This document shows positions 46,956 to 55,643 of a stretch of DNA of 64,000 nt, one piece after another (within the stretch, counting starts at the first letter, position 1; every line of letters starts with the position of its first letter). The position numbers and the translations under genes were made by a program. A model generated the notes under the pieces. The model made no database searches. It worked only from the letters and a program-made list of their open reading frames with translations, and was not told the origin of the DNA. This DNA is from Ligilactobacillus ubinensis (GTDB lineage: Bacteria; Bacillota; Bacilli; Lactobacillales; Lactobacillaceae): the NCBI RefSeq assembly GCF_024160875.1, contig NZ_JAIULA010000011.1, positions 1 to 64,000 of the forward strand, read 5' to 3'.

Positions 46956-46984
46956 ATTTTATGGTAAGCGCTTTCTTTTGTCAA
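46956..46984 (-). promoter_or_regulatory. xylP promoter with overlapping cre
   Basis: On the minus strand TTGACA (46984-46979) and TAAAAT (46961-46956) are separated by 17 bases. The cre GGTAAGCGCTTTCT (46963-46976) fills the spacer and differs from consensus at one position. Binding of CcpA would block RNA polymerase. Confidence 0.75.
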
Positions 46985-47081
46985 CGAGAATTGTTTATTT
47001 ATACAACCAACTTTTGAAATGTTTAAATAAGTGGATTTCGCCTGCCTTTTTGAGCAAAAAAATAACTGTGTAATGAAATAG

Positions 47082-47141
47082 TTGACAAAACAAACTAACC
47101 GTCTTACACTATTTGTGATAATTAATTAATTCAATTTCCTA
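47082..47141 (+). promoter_or_regulatory. xylQ promoter and operator-like motif
   Basis: TTGACA (47082-47087) and TACACT (47105-47110) are 17 bases apart. TTAATTAATTCAATTTCCTA (47122-47141) follows at the transcription start and matches the motif before xylP. Confidence 0.7.
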
Positions 47142-47166
47142 ATATTATTAACCCGAGGTGTTTTTT

Positions 47167-49446
47167 ATGAAATTTACTGATGGCTATTGGCTCAACCAAC
47201 CTCAATTCGAGATTCAATCACCAAAAGAGGTTTTCGATTATCGTAAATCAAACGATAAATTAGTCCTTTATGCACCGTTTAAATATGTCAACGAACGGGG
47301 CGATGAATTAAATCTTGGAATGTCAACAATTGAACTAACGTCTCCTCTTGAAGGCGTCATTGGTGTTAAACTTATTCACTTTGATCAAAATGCTAAAACT
47401 CCTTCGTATGAATTAGAAAATGAACATCCAAAAATTGAAATTACTACAAACGATAACTCTCTTTCCTTTAAGTCAGGAGATTTAACAGCCAAGGTACCAT
47501 TCAAATCACATTTTGAACTTAATTTTTTGCATAAAAATAAAGAAATTACCAAGTCCATGGAAAACGCTGAAGGTGTTATCTATGATAAGTCAACTGGTAA
47601 ACATTATATGCGTGAACAATTGTCTATGGGTGTTGATGAATTAATCTACGGATTAGGTGAACGCTTCACTGCATTCGTAAAGAACGGACAGACTGTTGAT
47701 ATCATTAATAAAGATGGTGGAACGGGCAGTGAACAGGCCTACAAAAATATACCTTTCTACCTTAGTAGCGAAGGTTATGGGGTCTTTGTTAATCAACCTG
47801 AAACAGTCTCTTTTGAAATCGCTTCCGAAAACGTTGATAGAACTCAATTCAGCGTTGAAGGTGAAAGTCTTCAATACTTTATTATTGATGGACCAACTCC
47901 TAAAGATGTCCTAAATAAATATACTCGTTTAACTGGCCCTGTAGCCCTTCCACCAGCATGGTCGTTTGGGCTTTGGCTTTCAACCTCATTTACTACTAAT
48001 TATAGCGAAGAAACTGTCCTGAAGTTTATTGATGGCATGCACGAGCGTAAAATACCGTTAGATGTCTTTCACTTTGATTGCTTCTGGCAAAAAGGCTTTG
48101 AATGGTGTACTCTGCTCTGGGATAAAGAACAATTCCCCGACCCTAAAGGATTAATCAAAAAAATTCACAACCGTGGTATCAAAGTCTGCGTATGGATTAA
48201 TCCATACATCGCCCAAAAATCACAGCTATTTAAAGAAGGCCAAGAAAAAGGTTACTTCATTAAAAGAAAAGACGGTAATATTTGGCAATGGGATCTCTGG
48301 CAAGCTGGCAATGGTTTTGTCGATTTTACTAATCCAGATGCTGTTAAGTGGTATCAAGCTAAATTAAAAGCCCTTCTTGACATGGGGGTTGATTGCTTCA
48401 AAACGGATTTTGGTGAACGCATCCCTGTTGATGATGCTGTTTTCTATGATGGCTCTGATCCAAAACGTGAACATAATTATTACACATATCAGTATAATCA
48501 AAGCGTTTTTGATTTGATTAAACAAGAAAAAGGTGACCAACAAGCAACCGTTTTTGCTCGTTCTGCAACTGTTGGCTCACAAAAATTCCCAGTTCATTGG
48601 GGAGGCGACTGCCTATCACGTTATAAATCAATGGCTGACTCTCTTCGTGGAGGCCTTTCATTCTTACTATCTGGTTTTGGTTTCTGGGCTCACGACATCA
48701 GTGGATTTGAGGAACAAGCAACTCCAGATCTATATAAACGTTGGACTCAATTTGGGTTACTATCTTCTCATTCCCGTTACCATGGTAGTGGACAATATAA
48801 GGTACCTTGGGTCTTTGATGAAGAAGCTGTAGCTAATACAAAGAAATTCGTTGACTTAAAGCTTTCTTTGATGCCATACCTATTTAATGAAGCCGTGAAC
48901 ACTCATGAAACTGGAACACCATTAATGCGTCCTATCTTTTTAGAATATACTAACGATCGCAATACCTACTACCTTGAACGTGAGTACATGCTTGGTAGTA
49001 AACTACTAGTTGCTCCAATTTTTAACGCTGAAGGTTCTGTGAAATATTATTTACCAGCTGGCAAGTGGACCAATATTCTCACTGAAAAAACCTACGATGT
49101 GGCAAATGGCGAATGGTTTAGTGAAATTTACGATAATCTTACCTTGCCACTCTTAGCGCGCGAAAATAGTATTATCCTACGAAATCCAAACGCAGAGCAT
49201 GCTGAATATGATTACTCAAACGCTCCTGATATCCACTTATATGAATTTACAGACAGCTCTAAGGAAACTACTCGGATCGTTAACGAAAAGGGTAAGCCTG
49301 TCGGTCACGTTACTGCTACACGTAATGGCAATACTATTGCTTTATCCACTAAGGGTTTAAACGGGACTTCAAAAGTTTATGTCCACAATAATGGTCAGGT
49401 TAAATCATTCACTCTTTCCAGTGCATCATCTGTACTATCTCTTTAA
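47167..49446 (+). CDS. xylQ: GH31 alpha-xylosidase
   Basis: A 759-residue GH31 enzyme close in length to YicI and XylQ. The catalytic nucleophile Asp is in DCFKTDFGERIP and the acid/base Asp in HWGGDCLSRYKSMADSLRGG. The KTDFGE form is typical of alpha-xylosidases rather than alpha-glucosidases. It has an N-terminal beta-sandwich, a barrel and C-terminal beta domains, and no signal peptide. It splits isoprimeverose into xylose and glucose in the cytoplasm, feeding xylA/xylB. I choose ATG 47167 with CGAGGTG upstream over the in-frame GTG 47158. Confidence 0.93.
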   Translation: MKFTDGYWLNQPQFEIQSPKEVFDYRKSNDKLVLYAPFKYVNERGDELNLGMSTIELTSPLEGVIGVKLIHFDQNAKTPSYELENEHPKIEITTNDNSLSFKSGDLTAKVPFKSHFELNFLHKNKEITKSMENAEGVIYDKSTGKHYMREQLSMGVDELIYGLGERFTAFVKNGQTVDIINKDGGTGSEQAYKNIPFYLSSEGYGVFVNQPETVSFEIASENVDRTQFSVEGESLQYFIIDGPTPKDVLNKYTRLTGPVALPPAWSFGLWLSTSFTTNYSEETVLKFIDGMHERKIPLDVFHFDCFWQKGFEWCTLLWDKEQFPDPKGLIKKIHNRGIKVCVWINPYIAQKSQLFKEGQEKGYFIKRKDGNIWQWDLWQAGNGFVDFTNPDAVKWYQAKLKALLDMGVDCFKTDFGERIPVDDAVFYDGSDPKREHNYYTYQYNQSVFDLIKQEKGDQQATVFARSATVGSQKFPVHWGGDCLSRYKSMADSLRGGLSFLLSGFGFWAHDISGFEEQATPDLYKRWTQFGLLSSHSRYHGSGQYKVPWVFDEEAVANTKKFVDLKLSLMPYLFNEAVNTHETGTPLMRPIFLEYTNDRNTYYLEREYMLGSKLLVAPIFNAEGSVKYYLPAGKWTNILTEKTYDVANGEWFSEIYDNLTLPLLARENSIILRNPNAEHAEYDYSNAPDIHLYEFTDSSKETTRIVNEKGKPVGHVTATRNGNTIALSTKGLNGTSKVYVHNNGQVKSFTLSSASSVLSL

Positions 49447-49473
49447 TTTTTATAAAGTTGTATTTAACCAGTA

Positions 49474-49519
49474 AAAAGCTCCTCTAAATTGGATTCAATT
49501 TCCATTTAGAGGAGCTTTT
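49474..49519 (+). terminator. Terminator of xylQ
   Basis: A 16-bp perfect stem AAAAGCTCCTCTAAAT (49474-49489) with 49504-49519 lies just past the stop codon. Confidence 0.9.
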
Positions 49520-49567
49520 ACTATAGCTATGAACTGTTCTGCTTCTTATTAAACTCTTTTCTGTTCT

Positions 49568-50092
49568 TTAGATAGAAAAATATGAAAAGATTGCTGGTAT
49601 CATAGAATATGCTGTTACAATACCCGCAAGGGCAATAACAATCCCAACACTACAGCTTAAACCGCGTAATTTTAACACATTTAAATGCTGCTTAAAATCT
49701 TTTTCTTTATCGATTCCAAGTAATTCAGCGCGTTTTTTTATGTTTTCATCTTTACGGTAATATACCACCAATGCTGCAAATGCTACAGCATAGAAGAATA
49801 CTTCCATTAGAACTTGACTAATTGAAGAAACTCCCAAGAAAAATGTTATAATAACAATCGCTAAAACAGCACCTAATACAACCAATGTTAATTTGGTAAA
49901 GGATTTGTCAGCTTCCTTTAACTTACGAAATTCGTTAACATCCTCTGAAGTTAAACCCTTATATGCATCTGTTTGCTTAAAAGCTTGAACCATCTTTTTG
50001 AAAAAATGGAGCGCAATAAGTGCAACTGCAATCAAAACAACGTATATGAATAAGACATTCGCATAGTTTAAGGCGAGATATGAAATAATCAC
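49568..50092 (-). CDS. Hypothetical four-helix membrane protein
   Basis: I do not recognise the family. The 174 residues have membrane segments at about 9-30, 66-88, 92-110 and 145-168, with a charged cytoplasmic part between the first and second containing EDVNEFRKLKEADKSF and another near RKDENIKKRAELLGIDKEKDF. The start is GTG 50092, supported by GGGAGG eight bases upstream. It is a single gene between terminators. Similar small membrane proteins in lactobacilli have no known role. Confidence 0.6.
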   Translation of the reverse strand: MIISYLALNYANVLFIYVVLIAVALIALHFFKKMVQAFKQTDAYKGLTSEDVNEFRKLKEADKSFTKLTLVVLGAVLAIVIITFFLGVSSISQVLMEVFFYAVAFAALVVYYRKDENIKKRAELLGIDKEKDFKQHLNVLKLRGLSCSVGIVIALAGIVTAYSMIPAIFSYFSI

Positions 50093-50226
50093 ATTAATAA
50101 CCTCCCTATTTTCTTACAGTAATTAACTATACCACAAGAAACCCTTTATCACATCTAATTCAAAGTTAATTATTTAATTAGTTGGTTTTTAATCATTAAA
50201 TATTCGCAAAAAATTCATTAAACTTC

Positions 50227-50264
50227 AAAGACGTAGCCTATGTCTAAATGTAGAATACGTCTTT
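50227..50264 (-). terminator. Hairpin at the end of asnB
   Basis: AAAGACGTA (50227-50235) pairs with TACGTCTTT (50256-50264) right at the asnB stop on the minus strand. The T-run is short, so it is a moderate terminator. Confidence 0.55.
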
Positions 50265-52136
50265 TTACATACTAACTGAATCTAGCAATTCAGTATTTTC
50301 AACATAAATTTTATGCCACATCATAAATGAGATTGCTGTCCATAATTTACGTGAATAATCTTTCTTTTTACTACGATGACAATCTAGCAGTTTCAAAAAA
50401 TACGCTTTATTCAAATATTCATCTGTCTTTGATTCTAAAATAATATTTTTAGCCCAATCATAAAGTTCATCGCGAAGCCAAAAACGTAATGGAACTGGAA
50501 AACCTAATTTTTTTCGAAATAAAACATGATCTGGAACTATTCCTCTTACAGCCTGGCGCAAGATATGCTTAGTAGTATGATGAATAATACGCAAATCTGC
50601 TGGTATTTCACTAGCCACAGCAAAAACTTCCTTATCAAGAAAAGGTGTGCGAAGTTCCAAACTATGTGCCAACGTTGTTCGATCAGCATTATGCAGCAAA
50701 TCCCCATTTAACCACTGATTCATATCTACAAACTGCATCTGTGTTATTGGATCACAATCTTTTGCTTGTTGATAGTATGGAGCTGTAACTTTCTTAAATT
50801 CATTATTTGAATCATAACATTTTAAAAAGCACTGCTTTTCTTGTTCATCAAAGATAAATGCATTCCCGACGTACCTATCCTCTAGAGGCGTTGTCCCACG
50901 TAATAAAAAACCACGTCCTTTGATTCCTTCTGGCATAATTTTTGCCAAAGCATTTAAAATTCCATTGATTTTTTTTGTATGATTAAACACTTCTAATGAT
51001 TTTGGCTCGTGATAAATCGCATATCCACCAAATAATTCATCTGCACCTTCTCCTGTCAAAGCAACTTTTACTTGTTTATGAGCTTCTTTAGCAACAAAAT
51101 ACTGAGGCACCGCTGCTGGATCTGCCAAAGGATCATCCATATTCCAAATAAAATGCGGAAAAGCCTCAACAAAGCTTTTAGGAGTTATAATCGAACTGAA
51201 ATTTTCCACACCTAATCTTGCAGCTGTTTCTTTAGCAACATCTATTTCGTTGTAACCACTGCGCTCAAAGCCAACTGAAAAAGTCTTAATATTAGCATTA
51301 ATTTGACTAGCTAATGCGACAACAATCGATGAATCAATACCACCTGATAAAAAAGAACCCACAGGAACATCGGCACGCATATGTTTTGAAACTGAATCAA
51401 TTAAAACGTTACGTACTTTTTTAATGTACTCAGCTTCGGGACGAATAATCGGTGTAAATTGCGGAGTAAAATATCGCTTTACAACAGCTTTCTTTCCATA
51501 TTCTTTAATCAAATAGGACCCCGGCAACAACATCTGTATTTCCTTTGTCAAAGTTTTAGGTTCTGGCACAAATTGAAAAGTCATATAATCTTGCAATGTT
51601 TGCTCGTCAAAATGCTTATTTTCTAAAACTTTGTAAATAGCTTTTCCCTCAGATGCATAATAAAATTTATCCTCTTGTTCTGCATAATATAGCGGCTTAA
51701 TTCCAAAATGATCTCTAGCCGCAAACATTGTCCTTGTTTCCTTATCCCAAATAACAAAAGCAAACATCCCTCGTAGATGTTCAACACACTTTTCCTTATA
51801 CTTAGCATACAATGCTAAAATAACTTCAGAATCCGAATCAGTTTCAAATGCATAGCCTTCTTGCTTTAATCTATTACGTATTTCAATATAGTTATAAATT
51901 TCACCATTAAAAGTCATCCAATAACGTTCTTTTGCATACGAAAGAGGTTGATGACCACCTGCAAGATCTATAATACTCAATCTTCTGAATCCCATTGTTA
52001 TATCTTCATCTTCAAAATAACCAGAATCATCGGGACCTCGATGAACAATCATCGCATTCATTTTCTTTACAAGTTCCTGATCGTTACAGATGCTTGTATT
52101 CGGCGTTGCTGTAAGACAACCGACAAAACCACACAT
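50265..52136 (-). CDS. asnB: Asparagine synthase (glutamine-hydrolysing)
   Basis: A 623-residue class B asparagine synthetase. Cys2 in MCGFVGCL is the glutaminase nucleophile after removal of Met. The synthetase domain shows the ATP pyrophosphatase loop SFLSGGIDSSIVVALA at about residue 262 and GEGADELFGGY. It makes asparagine from aspartate with glutamine nitrogen. The gene is alone and has a leader of about 160 bases with a hairpin. It is unrelated to the sugar blocks. Some AsnB-like proteins amidate wall peptides, but the domain content fits the ordinary enzyme. Confidence 0.92.
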   Translation of the reverse strand: MCGFVGCLTATPNTSICNDQELVKKMNAMIVHRGPDDSGYFEDEDITMGFRRLSIIDLAGGHQPLSYAKERYWMTFNGEIYNYIEIRNRLKQEGYAFETDSDSEVILALYAKYKEKCVEHLRGMFAFVIWDKETRTMFAARDHFGIKPLYYAEQEDKFYYASEGKAIYKVLENKHFDEQTLQDYMTFQFVPEPKTLTKEIQMLLPGSYLIKEYGKKAVVKRYFTPQFTPIIRPEAEYIKKVRNVLIDSVSKHMRADVPVGSFLSGGIDSSIVVALASQINANIKTFSVGFERSGYNEIDVAKETAARLGVENFSSIITPKSFVEAFPHFIWNMDDPLADPAAVPQYFVAKEAHKQVKVALTGEGADELFGGYAIYHEPKSLEVFNHTKKINGILNALAKIMPEGIKGRGFLLRGTTPLEDRYVGNAFIFDEQEKQCFLKCYDSNNEFKKVTAPYYQQAKDCDPITQMQFVDMNQWLNGDLLHNADRTTLAHSLELRTPFLDKEVFAVASEIPADLRIIHHTTKHILRQAVRGIVPDHVLFRKKLGFPVPLRFWLRDELYDWAKNIILESKTDEYLNKAYFLKLLDCHRSKKKDYSRKLWTAISFMMWHKIYVENTELLDSVSM

Positions 52137-52223
52137 ATTTTATTCCCCTTCTTAATAAATACTCCTTAGCTAACAACAAAAACAAGTTAATAATATATTA
52201 ACAATCGCCCCTTGCTAATATAG

Positions 52224-52307
52224 CTGTAGCAGTATTCAAAATTCCCTGAATCTACAGTAGTTACAGTTCTATATTATTTTCTTGTATCAAAACTTGTTGG
52301 AATTATA
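52224..52307 (-). promoter_or_regulatory. asnB promoter and leader hairpin
   Basis: On the minus strand a TATAAT box (52307-52302), preceded by TG, would start a leader of about 158 bases. Within it CTGTAG/CTACAG (52252-52257 with 52224-52229) and ATTCA/TGAAT form a two-part hairpin. No T-box sequence of the AGGGTGG type is visible. The 410-base gap 52137-52546 holds no gene. Confidence 0.45.
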
Positions 52308-52564
52308 TCACATAAATTTAAACAAATTACAAACACATTTCAAATTTTTTAATGCCCTTAAGAATTTCTAAAGATATTATTTTTTAAGACTAAATACATT
52401 ATCTTTATTTAATCATTCAATAATATATAAATCTTCTTTGTTAAATGAATTTTCCAACCACCTTGCTATATGGCGCTTACGTAAAGACATATTACTTTAC
52501 ACAAAATATATATTTTTATATACTTTTAGTGGGATAGGATTGAATTATGAAAAGAGGAGAAAAT

Positions 52565-53215
52565 ATGAGAAAGTATTTTGCAGAATTTATTGGCACTTTT
52601 GTCTTAGTTTTTGTTGGAACCGGAACAGTTGTGGTTGGTAAAGGTGACTTGTTGGCCATTGCTCTTGCGTTTGGTCTTGCCGTTACTGTTATGGCATTTG
52701 CCGTTGGTGGTATCTCAGGTGGCCATTTTAATCCAGGTGTTACGGTTGCTATGGTTATCAATAAACGTCTTGATATTAAAGACGGAATTTTTTATATTGT
52801 TGCACAAGCATTAGGTTCAATTGTCGCTTCAGCTATTTTATCAATTTATATTCATGCACTGAACCTTACTAAAAATGGCTTTGGGCAAACAGACTTTACA
52901 AAGTTAACTGCTATGCAAGCTTTTGGTATTGAAACATTAGCAACCTTTATTTTTGTTTTAGTTATTCTAATGGTTACAAGCAATAAGTATGGCAATGCCG
53001 ACTTAGCTCCTATTGCTATCGGGGTAACACTTTCCTTAATGATTATGGTTTTACTTAACTTAACGGGCGCCTCATTAAATGCTGCTCGTAGTTTAGGCCC
53101 CGCTTTATTCGCTGGTGGTTCAGGTCTAGCGCATTATTGGGTATACTTAATTGCACCAACTTTAGGAGCAGCCATTGCCGCCTTTGCTGGTCGTTTATTG
53201 GGTAGTGAAGAATAA
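52565..53215 (+). CDS. Aquaporin / glycerol-facilitator family channel
   Basis: A 216-residue MIP-family channel with six membrane helices. FIGTFVLVFVGTGTVVV is the usual first helix. The two half-helix motifs are altered: NPG in SGGHFNPGVTV and NAA in GASLNAARSLGPA, where NPA is standard. The arginine after the second motif is kept. It should conduct water or small neutral solutes such as glycerol, lactic acid or dihydroxyacetone. The short length fits an aquaporin more than a glycerol facilitator. ATG 52565 follows GAGGAG. Confidence 0.85.
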   Translation: MRKYFAEFIGTFVLVFVGTGTVVVGKGDLLAIALAFGLAVTVMAFAVGGISGGHFNPGVTVAMVINKRLDIKDGIFYIVAQALGSIVASAILSIYIHALNLTKNGFGQTDFTKLTAMQAFGIETLATFIFVLVILMVTSNKYGNADLAPIAIGVTLSLMIMVLLNLTGASLNAARSLGPALFAGGSGLAHYWVYLIAPTLGAAIAAFAGRLLGSEE

Positions 53216-53256
53216 TATTTTTTTATTCTTATCCAATTCGCTAAAATATTAATAGC

Positions 53257-53305
53257 AAAACAGCACCTTCAAGCTTGAAATGATTTGGCTTGAAAGTGCT
53301 GTTTT
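53257..53305. terminator. Terminator after the aquaporin gene
   Basis: An 18-base stem with one mismatch (53257-53274 with 53288-53305) is followed by TATTTT. It lies between convergent genes. Confidence 0.88.
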
Positions 53306-53371
53306 ATTTTGGAATTAATTGTGCTTTTCTAACTTGTTACAGTTCTTACTGTTACATCAGATATACTACGA

Positions 53372-54820
53372 TTAATTTACTCTAGGTAGGTAAATAGAAA
53401 TTTTTAATCCATTATCATTAGTTGCTGTTATCTTTCCACCTGACTGCATTATAATCGTTTTTGCAATATATAAACCTAAGCCACTACCCTCTGTATTAGT
53501 ATTACGTGACTCATCTACGCGATAAAACTCACTGAAAACTTCATTTAATTTATTTTCAGGAACTCCTGGGCCATTATCTAGAATTTCCAATAATTCATAT
53601 TGACCACTTTCTTCTATTCTAATATTAACAAAGGTTTGCTTTTTGTCGTTATATTTTATACTGTTTTCTATAATATTAATAAATACGCGCTGTAATTGAT
53701 CGGCATCAACTTTTACTTGATGTGATTTTTTATCATAGTTCAAATTAACTTGTGCATTTCGTTCTCCCCAAGTTAATTTATTAATTTCATTAATATGCCT
53801 TATAAAATCTACTAAATCTATCGTTTGGATATTAATCGGCATATTACCTGTTTCTAGTTTGGACAAATAGAACAGTTGCTGTAATAAAGTTTCCATTTCA
53901 CCAACTTTGTTATATGCGATTTGAATATATTGATCTCGTCTTTGCGGGGTTCGCGCTACTCCATCTAAAATCCCCTTCAAACACCCTTTAATCGACGTTA
54001 ATGGCGTATTCAAATCATGCGAAATTCCTGAGATCATTTTAGTTCGTGCTCTTTCATATGCAGAATTTTTTTCCATATAACGTTTAATACTTTCTTGCAT
54101 GTCATTGAACGATTTAATTAAAACTTCCATTTCATAATCGCCACCATTATACACAATCGGTACAAACTCTTTACCTTTTTCAATTCTCTTTGATGCACTA
54201 ACTAATTTATCTAACGGACGCATAATTCGACTCAACGTTCGCCGACTAAAGAAGAAAATCGTTGCCAATACAATCGCAATTATTAAAACACCGGCAATAA
54301 GTGTAAAAATAATTCGGTTTCGTAAATCAATTTTAGTTAAATGGCGATAATATTTTTTTTGACGATATTTTTCTACCCTTGTCGTAACAATACAAATTTT
54401 TTTCCCATTTACTTTGAAAGCACGTGCAATAAAAGCTGAACTTCCCCACTGATATTGCGTGGCTTTAGTATACACATAATCTTGTGATGTCATAGAATCT
54501 AAAAAATACCATTCATCCGAACTAAAATTATCTACATGAATATTTTTATTACTATTTTGATAAAAAATACGTACTCGATACTTATATTGATGTAATTTTT
54601 TCACCAATTGCGGATATGTTTGCTTAGAATAGGTGTAATTACTCAAGAGATTTTTCACATTGGTACTATTCTTTTCAACTTGATAATAACTAATATCCGT
54701 TGAATCATTATAATTAGCATAATAGCCTAACATTGCTATTCCGCCGATGCCCAGTAATGTTAGTAATGCTACTAAGGTAATTATTACATAAGAAGTTGTG
54801 ATTCTTCTCTTTAGGCTCAT
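53372..54820 (-). CDS. Sensor histidine kinase
   Basis: A 482-residue membrane kinase. Helices at about 11-33 and 169-191 enclose an outer sensor domain of about 135 residues rich in Tyr and Lys. HAMP follows, then the phospho-acceptor His268 in MISGISHDLNTPLTSIKG, and an ATPase domain with NIIENSIKYND, DNGPGVPE and GSGLGLYIAK. Its ATG at 54820 overlaps the stop of the response regulator by 4 bases (ATGA), so the two are coupled. I prefer this start over the longer frame from 54856. The stimulus cannot be read from sequence, but the MFS gene nearby has its own separate unit. Confidence 0.92.
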   Translation of the reverse strand: MSLKRRITTSYVIITLVALLTLLGIGGIAMLGYYANYNDSTDISYYQVEKNSTNVKNLLSNYTYSKQTYPQLVKKLHQYKYRVRIFYQNSNKNIHVDNFSSDEWYFLDSMTSQDYVYTKATQYQWGSSAFIARAFKVNGKKICIVTTRVEKYRQKKYYRHLTKIDLRNRIIFTLIAGVLIIAIVLATIFFFSRRTLSRIMRPLDKLVSASKRIEKGKEFVPIVYNGGDYEMEVLIKSFNDMQESIKRYMEKNSAYERARTKMISGISHDLNTPLTSIKGCLKGILDGVARTPQRRDQYIQIAYNKVGEMETLLQQLFYLSKLETGNMPINIQTIDLVDFIRHINEINKLTWGERNAQVNLNYDKKSHQVKVDADQLQRVFINIIENSIKYNDKKQTFVNIRIEESGQYELLEILDNGPGVPENKLNEVFSEFYRVDESRNTNTEGSGLGLYIAKTIIMQSGGKITATNDNGLKISIYLPRVN

Positions 54821-55530
54821 TTCATTCCTCCATTGAAACGATAGCCAACCCCCCAAACTGTTTCAATAATTTGTGGATTATTACTATCTTGTTCAACTTT
54901 CTCTCGAATTCGATTAATATGCACTGCCACCGTTGCTGGATCACCTATATAATCATATCCCCAGATGCGTTCAAAAAGTTGCTCTTTTGAAAAAACATAG
55001 TTAGGATTTTGAACTAAAAATTTTAATAATTCAAACTCTTTATTAGGAAATTTCAACTCTTGGCCATTTTGTAACACCCGATAACTTTCTGGATACATCA
55101 CTATATTATTGCCAACTGTTAGTTCTTTTTCTTTAATATCTTCATCTGATTTATCACCTTTTAATCGTGCATATTGCTTCAAGTTTGCCTTTACACGAGC
55201 TACAAGTTCAGCCGGATCAAACGGCTTAGCTATATAGTCATCCGCACCAATTTCGAGACCTAATACTTTATCTAAAGATTGTTTGCGTGCTGTTACCATA
55301 ATAATAGGGATATCTGTCTTATCACGAACTTGCTTGCAAACCTCATGTCCGCTTACTCCCCCAGGAAGCATCAAATCTAGCAAGATTAAATCATACTTTT
55401 CTGTTAAAATCTTTTGGATTGCCGTTTTTCCATCTTTAACAACCTCTGTTTTATAGTTGCTTAATTCTAAATAATCTTTTTCAATCATCGCAATTGACTC
55501 TTCGTCTTCAACAATCAATATTTTTTCCAT
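54817..55530 (-). CDS. OmpR-family response regulator
   Basis: A 237-residue response regulator. The receiver has acidic Glu8-Asp9, phospho-acceptor Asp52 in LILLDLMLPGG, and a conserved Lys in DYIAKPF. The C-terminal winged helix carries NKEFELLKFLVQN and VAVHINRIREKVEQD. It pairs with the histidine kinase that overlaps its 3' end. Envelope stress or peptide sensing is common for such pairs in lactobacilli, but nothing here proves it. Confidence 0.93.
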   Translation of the reverse strand: MEKILIVEDEESIAMIEKDYLELSNYKTEVVKDGKTAIQKILTEKYDLILLDLMLPGGVSGHEVCKQVRDKTDIPIIMVTARKQSLDKVLGLEIGADDYIAKPFDPAELVARVKANLKQYARLKGDKSDEDIKEKELTVGNNIVMYPESYRVLQNGQELKFPNKEFELLKFLVQNPNYVFSKEQLFERIWGYDYIGDPATVAVHINRIREKVEQDSNNPQIIETVWGVGYRFNGGMK

Positions 55531-55643
55531 AGCTAATAACCTCTTTTTACATTCCCTGTTAATTTCGTTATACCATACTATAATAACCTATCTCAGAGAA
55601 AAATGTCTATCGCAATTAGTCTATATAGTGTTGAAAATAATTT

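Noticed and set aside
52137-52320. Possible T-box riboswitch in front of asnB
   Set aside because: The leader has a hairpin, but no AGGGTGG-type T-box sequence or terminator-antiterminator pair could be found.
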